Source: Aquincola agrisoli
GTDB lineage: Bacteria > Pseudomonadota > Gammaproteobacteria > Burkholderiales > Burkholderiaceae_C
DNA length: 64,000 nt
Assembly (NCBI RefSeq): GCF_036621135.1
Contig: NZ_JAZIBG010000003.1
Span: 71,808 to 135,807, forward strand
Reading direction: 5' to 3'
Shown piece by piece: positions 59,404 to 64,000 of this stretch (position 1 is the stretch's first letter; each line of letters starts with the position of its first letter). A program made the translations under genes and the position numbers. Below the pieces are notes generated by a model. That model was not told the DNA's origin, ran no database searches, and saw only the letters and a list, made by a program, of their open reading frames with translations.

Positions 59404-59925
59404 ATGGTGCCCTCCATGCACCTGCCCCGCCGATTCGACGACGCCCTGATGCACCCGCCCGAGGCCGGCGGCGCCGGGGATGCATCGCTGCTGGCATCGC
59501 TGCGGACCTGGTGCGAGGGCGGCGCCTCCTCGGTGCCGGCGGAGCCGCTGCGCATCGCCAGCATGGCGCCGCACGCCGGCTTGGATGCCGCGGCGTGCGT
59601 GCTGGATGGCAGCGACGAACTGGCGCGCCTGGGCCGCTGGCGCGGGCTGCTGTGGCGCCTGCAGATTCTGTGGCGGGAACAGGGGGCGGGGCCGGGCGCG
59701 CACCCCGGCGACCCCTGGGATTGCGGCTGGTGGCGGCAAGGCCCGCTGGGGCCCGCCGCAGCGTTCCGGCCGCGCCGGCCCACGCTGTTGATGCTTCGTG
59801 AACCGGAGCCTGGCGCCGCCGCGGCGCTGATGGATACCTTGCGCGCGAGCAGTGCGGCCTATGCCAGGCCGTTGCGGGTGCTGGTGGTGTCGGCTGCGCC
59901 GTGGGCGGGGATGGAGCGGCTGTAA
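59404..59925 (+). CDS. Hypothetical protein
   Basis: 173 residues from ATG 59404 (or 59416, MHLPRRFDD). Contains RRFDDALMHPPEAGGAG, several Trp-rich stretches (LWRLQILWREQGAG, PWDCGWWRQGPLGP) and LRVLVVSAAPWAGMERL at the end. No known domain is recognised. The composition is high-GC and codon use looks coding. Follows the ABM gene by 28 bases and may belong to that unit. Confidence 0.55.
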   Translation: MVPSMHLPRRFDDALMHPPEAGGAGDASLLASLRTWCEGGASSVPAEPLRIASMAPHAGLDAAACVLDGSDELARLGRWRGLLWRLQILWREQGAGPGAHPGDPWDCGWWRQGPLGPAAAFRPRRPTLLMLREPEPGAAAALMDTLRASSAAYARPLRVLVVSAAPWAGMERL

Positions 59926-60232
59926 ACGAGCGCTCGCCACGTCGCGCGTGTAATGCTTTTGGTGTGGTGGCGGCTTAAGGCTGGCTGCAGGCGCTCAGAT
60001 TTCTGGGGCCGGCGTCGGCGATCACCGAAACCGGCCGCTCAGGATTCGATGGGCCAGCGGACCGCTGTGGTCAGTTTCCCGCCTTTCGTCCCGAGACTTA
60101 TGGGTGCGCGGTCGGCCGCCAAGAAACCGAGTCTAGCGACCGCTCTCGTGTTCCACGAAGTGGCGCTGCCGACCCTTAAGAGACATACGCAATCCTTATC
60201 TCGGCGCCGCGAAGCGGCCGGTCGAATACTGG
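59926..60232. other. Region without a recognisable gene; composition change
   Basis: 307 bases between the hypothetical gene and the lipoprotein hydrolase gene. No supported gene on either strand. The bases become noticeably richer in A/T here, and this is where the island-like right end of the window appears to start. No direct repeat, tRNA end or transposon terminus was recognised. Confidence 0.5.
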
Positions 60233-61336
60233 TCAGTACCCCAACCGGACGATGCCGTTGCTGACCCCGTTCACCTTGGCGTCGCGCAGCCACTGAACGG
60301 TGACGTCGTACACGAGCTGACGGTTCTTCTCCCACATCGCGTTGTGCGACGAGCAAGCCAGATCCACCAGAACCTTGTTCTCACTGCCCAGGTCCTGGAG
60401 CAGTTCCCCGACACGCGCCGGCGGTACTTGCACGTCATGCTCGCCGGTGATCATCAGGTAGGGCGCCTTGAAAGACGCGACGGTCACTTGGTTGAAACCC
60501 CAGGTCGGAACGTTTGGCGCTCGCCGCGCACCTTCACCCCATTTCGCACCCACGGGATCGGACTCGAGCATCTCGTCAAAGATCTTCGTCGCTGCCGCTG
60601 GGTCGTATTGATTGGAGCAGCCCACCTGACGGTCCCAGTTGGCAATGAAGTCCTTACGCGATTGCATCGACATCACCCCGTTATTCAAGGTGGGCAGAGG
60701 ATCGGGTTGTGTTCCCAGGCCGGTGCGGTTGTAAGCCGGCGCGAGCACGACGATGCGGTCGACCTTGGTCGGCTGCAACGCAGCGTAGCCCGTGACGCGC
60801 GGTCCGCCCTGGGACCAAGCCACCAGCGAGACGCGATCCACGCCGCGCAGACGCCGAACGTAATCCACAACCGCGCCGAGGTCGTTCCAGTCAGAGGTCA
60901 TCGTGGTGATCGGGGATCGATAAGTCGGTTGGCAAGGCGCTGGCACATAGCCCGCCTGCTGTGCACTCGCGATATTGCAGGGGTCGCTCATCGGCGCCGG
61001 CCGGGTGGAACCGCCGTACCCCGTCATGCTGACGGAGAACACGTCAAAGCCGGCACTCGCCACTGCGCGCATCCAGCTGTAGTCGTCCATTCGCGAGTCG
61101 AACGAAACCTCGGCGGGCGTTCCGGAACCGTGGACGAACACGACCACCGGCGGGGCAGAGGCGCCTTCAGGCTTGATCTCGCGCACATACAGCTGCGCGG
61201 TTTGCCCGGTCATGGACGGCGCGGTCGAAGTGACCGCAACGCTGTGCTCCGACCTTTGCAGGTCGTCGGAATCCGATGAGCCGCCGCAGCCGGCTATGGC
61301 CGCGGACGTTAATGCTGCTAGAACCACTCGAAACAT
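60233..61336 (-). CDS. Secreted alpha/beta-hydrolase lipoprotein
   Basis: 367 residues. Lipoprotein signal MFRVVLAALTSAAIAGCGGS (lipobox AGC). Strand motif PPVVVFVHGSGTPAEVSFDS gives the oxyanion HG; nucleophile elbow VSLVAWSQGGPRVTG; Asp in LMITGEHDVQVPPARV; His in LACSSHNAMWEKN. The triad is complete. CAAGGAGA ribosome binding site before ATG 61336. The composition is less GC-rich than most upstream genes, hinting at a different origin. Substrate unknown; an esterase or peptidase on the outer face is plausible. Confidence 0.88.
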   Translation of the reverse strand: MFRVVLAALTSAAIAGCGGSSDSDDLQRSEHSVAVTSTAPSMTGQTAQLYVREIKPEGASAPPVVVFVHGSGTPAEVSFDSRMDDYSWMRAVASAGFDVFSVSMTGYGGSTRPAPMSDPCNIASAQQAGYVPAPCQPTYRSPITTMTSDWNDLGAVVDYVRRLRGVDRVSLVAWSQGGPRVTGYAALQPTKVDRIVVLAPAYNRTGLGTQPDPLPTLNNGVMSMQSRKDFIANWDRQVGCSNQYDPAAATKIFDEMLESDPVGAKWGEGARRAPNVPTWGFNQVTVASFKAPYLMITGEHDVQVPPARVGELLQDLGSENKVLVDLACSSHNAMWEKNRQLVYDVTVQWLRDAKVNGVSNGIVRLGY

Positions 61337-62268
61337 GGTTGTCTCCTTGAATAACGTCTATGTCAATGACCGGCGGCTAGCAGTGAAGCTCTTTGCTCCG
61401 GCTGTGCTTGCAGATCGGGCTGATCGCCCTGCATGTGAGCGTCGGACGGAGGCTCCAGGCGGTGCTCGAGTAGCAACATTGCCGCAGCCAGCTTGTACGC
61501 TCATGCAGAGAAGAATTGCAATAGGTGGCGAAGAGCGTTTCAACTGCGCTGCCTACGTGCCTCGCGTCGCCCAAGCGCGATCCGGTTCAGCAGTGCTCAC
61601 CGCGTAGCGGCATGGCTCGCATGCTTGCACATGCTCCTCTGGATTTCCAAGTTCTCGCATGCACTCGGTGCTCGAACTCGGTCGTGAGGTTTGCCCGCTG
61701 AACCCTGACGAGACGCACAAGAGTTGGCGCCCTTCTTGATCCAAAACTTGCCCGCGCCCGGAGAAGGCTACGCCTGTAAGCAGACGTTCCTACTGCACCG
61801 CTCGTGGCCGGGTTCGGGTCTTCACAACCGCACCCGACAGCTGTCAGTCGCGGCCTGATGGCTTGGCGCGGCTGCGCCGCGGGGACTCGTCCCTAAGTTG
61901 GAGGCCAGCTAACCGCAGCGACAGCTTCCGGGAACAGTCGGCCAGGAACCGCTGGTCGCGGCGGCCGGCCCGGCGACCGGTCCAGGCTGGAAGCGGTCGC
62001 TCTCGCTCCCCGAGCCTGAGGCAGAACTGCATGCGACGACGGGTGAGTCCCGGCAAACGTCGGTCGCCACTAGGTAGCTGTATATTTATACAGCATGCAA
62101 CTTCTCTCCACATCCCATCGAAGCGGCCATGCCGGCGCGGTGCAGGGCTGGCCTGAGGACGTGCCATGCCGGGTCCCCCGCCGAATGAGTGATATGCCTC
62201 AGGGGCGTCAACGCATAAACCTGTTACAAAAGGCGCCCGCGAAATCCGGGGGGAGCAAAACGATAGCC
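61337..62268. other. 932-base region with no supported gene except regulatory sequence
   Basis: No frame on either strand longer than about 100 codons looks coding: third-position GC is not enriched and no domain is readable. GC is lower than the window average. It contains small hairpins (CGCGGC/GCCGCG and GGGAC/GTCCC around 61868-61892) and, at its right end, the LexA-type box. It may be the leftover of a mobile element or an untranslated leader; no transposase fragments or terminal repeats were recognised. Confidence 0.5.
62077..62094 (+). promoter_or_regulatory. LexA-type SOS box upstream of the defence nuclease
   Basis: GCTGTATATTTATACAGC, a perfect 18-base palindrome containing CTGT-N8-ACAG with an AT-only centre, the LexA consensus of gamma- and betaproteobacteria. 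The AT-rich centre can double as a -10 element. It is 175 bases upstream of the preferred nuclease start at 62269 and directly abuts an in-frame ATG at 62095. Confidence 0.7.
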
Positions 62269-63435
62269 ATGGACATCATCCATGAGAAGGCGCCACGCGA
62301 AACTGTTGGCCGAGACACCATGGTGCGGTTCCGGATGCAGTTTCAAGCGGCTGCATTCGCGGCGCTCGAAATTCTGAGCGGCAAAGAAGTCGACCGCGTC
62401 TACTGCGACTACCACGACGACTTCGTTGTGCGCAGAACTGTTGCCGGCGTTGTCGAGTACCACTTCTTCCAGGTCAAGACCAAAGGCCGGGCTAACCAGC
62501 AATGGGACGTCGACGGAGTCTTTTCTCTAAAGAAGACCGGGGACCTTGATACACCCGAAAAGTTGGAGGCGATCCGCAGCAGCATCGCTGGGAAGCTGTT
62601 CGTTCACACGGTTGAGTTCGGCGAGCAGTGCCGTGCGGTCACCGTCCTTAGCAACGTACACTTCAGGGATGAGGTTTATGACCTTGTCGCGGACCTAGCT
62701 GCGGGCACGTCCAGCAAGAAGTACGTCCGTCAGCTCATAGAGAAGTTCGCGGCCATCGTTTCACCCGGCAAGGTGTTGTCGGCTGAGCAGGTCGAAGCGG
62801 CTCGAAAAAAGCTAACGTTGCAGCCCAATGTTCAGTATATCGGCGACACCCTCGAAGCCTTCGGTGTTGCCGCCCATAACGCCATCTGGAACCACTCCGA
62901 GATTGAGCTTCATCAGCATGAGGTGGAGCGAATCGCCAAGAGTCTGGTGGCGCTAGTCGAAGAGAAATCCTGTGCGTCGATCAGCGGCTTGTCCAAAGCT
63001 GACATCGACTTGACAACTGGAGTCGGTCTAGATGACCTGCTTCGGGTCCTGAGCATCTCGACTCAGGTGTACCAGACGCTGCGGCAAGGCGGTGACCCTG
63101 CGGCAATCAAGACCGCATCGATCCTTCAGCGGAAGCTGAAAGAGGCAGGCACCCCGGACACATTGATCGAGTCCGCTTCCCGGGCGAAGGTCTCCTGGGA
63201 TGTCTGGATGAGAAACGCCCGTCATACGTTCCCCGACTTCACTTTGAACGTGCTGCTCGAGGAAATTGACAAGAAGTGCAGGGCTTGGCTGCTGGGTGGT
63301 GGCGCCCTCGCCGACTTAGAGAAATGCATCACAGAGCTCAGGGAATCACCCATCGGCAAGCAGTTTCCTGCGCTCGACGTTGACCTGCTGTTCGGCGCGC
63401 TTTGTGCCGCCATCGTGAGGAGGGCAGCGCGGTGA
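62269..63435 (+). CDS. Cap4/DUF4297-type dsDNA nuclease domain protein (probable anti-phage effector)
   Basis: 388 residues from ATG 62269, preceded at some distance by GGGGGAG; in-frame ATGs at 62095, 62185 and 62194 would add up to 58 less conserved residues. EKAPRETVGRDTMVRFRMQF then RVYCDYHDDFVVRR and EYHFFQVKTKGR (DD near 50, QVK near 68) form the restriction-like nuclease core of the Cap4/DUF4297 family. The remaining ~300 residues are helical and should be the sensing or partner-binding part; no SAVED domain was recognised. Low-GC codon use relative to the window, SOS box upstream, and a coupled small gene downstream mark it as part of an acquired defence unit. Confidence 0.75.
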   Translation: MDIIHEKAPRETVGRDTMVRFRMQFQAAAFAALEILSGKEVDRVYCDYHDDFVVRRTVAGVVEYHFFQVKTKGRANQQWDVDGVFSLKKTGDLDTPEKLEAIRSSIAGKLFVHTVEFGEQCRAVTVLSNVHFRDEVYDLVADLAAGTSSKKYVRQLIEKFAAIVSPGKVLSAEQVEAARKKLTLQPNVQYIGDTLEAFGVAAHNAIWNHSEIELHQHEVERIAKSLVALVEEKSCASISGLSKADIDLTTGVGLDDLLRVLSISTQVYQTLRQGGDPAAIKTASILQRKLKEAGTPDTLIESASRAKVSWDVWMRNARHTFPDFTLNVLLEEIDKKCRAWLLGGGALADLEKCITELRESPIGKQFPALDVDLLFGALCAAIVRRAAR

Positions 63436-63941
63436 GCTCGACTGAGTTCTTCAGCGAAGCCAGGCGGCTCGGCCTGAAGCTGAACCTGTCTGGCGAAGGC
63501 TCTTCGCCGGCGCACACCCTCGACAACGAGGCCTTGTTCCAGTTGCCCTTGCTTGCCATGACCATCCTGGCCATCTGCAAGGGGCGGTCGAAGCCTGAGC
63601 TGCCCGAGATTGGCCAGCTAGTTGGCGAGTGCCTTGAACGGACCGTGGCTGGGTTTAAAGGGTCCTCACAGGCCATCGGGTGGTCCGGCAACTTGCGCAT
63701 TCGGACGATCAAGGCCTTGACGTTCTTGGAGTCGACAGGGCAGGTCGTTATAGACAGGGCGACCCGCGAAGTCTCTGCCACCGACTTGGGCAAAAAGGTC
63801 TACACGGGCGCTGTGGAAGGGGAGAGTCTGCTTGCTCACTCCATGAGAACTATCGAGCTCAGCTACCAGAACATCAGGGATGAAGCTCGCATCAGAGGGG
63901 AAGTGAAGCGCCCCGGAGTTCGCGGAGGCCAGTTGCTTTGA
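63432..63941 (+). CDS. Small winged-helix-like protein coupled to the nuclease (candidate middle component)
   Basis: 169 residues from a GTG that overlaps the nuclease stop (GTGA). NEALFQLPLLAMTILAICKG, helices around SKPELPEIGQLVGECLERTV, then NLRIRTIKALTFLESTGQVV and DRATREVSATDLGKKVYTGA that look like a winged helix-turn-helix. The size, position and fold pattern match the small middle components of three-component ABC defence systems, in which a RecN- or SMC-like ATPase gene follows; that gene would lie beyond the right edge. The family assignment is inference. Confidence 0.6.
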   Translation: MSSTEFFSEARRLGLKLNLSGEGSSPAHTLDNEALFQLPLLAMTILAICKGRSKPELPEIGQLVGECLERTVAGFKGSSQAIGWSGNLRIRTIKALTFLESTGQVVIDRATREVSATDLGKKVYTGAVEGESLLAHSMRTIELSYQNIRDEARIRGEVKRPGVRGGQLL

Positions 63942-64000
63942 GTCAGACGTTGATCGCGGCCTGACCAGCGCGGTTGGAATGGTATCGGTCCTCGAACTCG

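Noticed and set aside
61173..62156. Several short open frames (60-145 codons) in the low-GC region
   Set aside because: No ribosome binding sites, no domain, frames overlap on both strands, and composition at third positions is not coding-like.
63979..64000. ATG near the right edge as start of the next defence gene
   Set aside because: Only seven codons are visible, too few to support a gene.

Overview
The window is a very GC-rich bacterial chromosome segment. It is dense with genes, carries an unusually large number of orphan periplasmic Bug/TctC-type receptors (eight) and many LysR regulators, and contains a complete Nit1-type nitrilase cluster. This fits a metabolically versatile betaproteobacterium of the order Burkholderiales (Comamonadaceae or a related group). 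No rRNA, tRNA, CRISPR array or intact insertion sequence was seen.

Layout. 1-4.1 kb: IclR (cut by the left edge) and TetR regulators, a small exported protein, TerC and Bax-inhibitor-1 family membrane proteins, and phosphatidylserine synthase. 4.35-8.5 kb: a three-gene c-di-GMP signalling operon (histidine kinase, HD-GYP response regulator, GGDEF response regulator). 8.5-15.6 kb: an eight-gene minus-strand Nit1C-type cluster (NitB-like protein, nitrilase, radical SAM, GNAT, AIR-synthase-like, glycosyltransferase, small MSMEG_0570-type protein, flavoprotein), divergent from a MocR-type regulator. The shared control region holds a sigma-54-like promoter and eight GATCAAT-like repeats.

17.5-59.4 kb: a mosaic of catabolic operons, most containing a Bug receptor and many with a LysR regulator beside them. 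They include a GDSL esterase; a Bug receptor with an alpha/beta hydrolase that lacks its nucleophile serine; a unit of small protein, AAHS-family transporter and Crp/Fnr regulator behind a perfect FNR-type box; an enolase-superfamily enzyme with a Bug receptor; a tannase-family esterase with porin, Bug and LysR; a Bug/RraA/hydroxyacid dehydrogenase/Bug/SMP-30 operon; a D-malate/tartrate dehydrogenase operon with two tandem beta-lactamase-fold proteins, one lacking the metal ligands; an LRR-kinase; AraC with AhpD and carboxymuconolactone decarboxylase-type proteins; a Gfo/Idh/MocA pseudogene broken by one UGA; a D-tartrate dehydratase operon; and a CoA-transferase/GST pair. Tartrate dehydratase, malate/tartrate dehydrogenase and the receptors suggest scavenging of hydroxy- and dicarboxylic acids and aromatic esters.

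60-64 kb: GC content falls and codon use loosens. After a lipoprotein hydrolase and a long stretch without recognisable genes comes a probable defence locus: a Cap4/DUF4297-type nuclease gene, preceded by a perfect LexA-type SOS box and translationally coupled to a small winged-helix-like protein, cut by the right edge. This locus is the strongest candidate for an incompletely described system.
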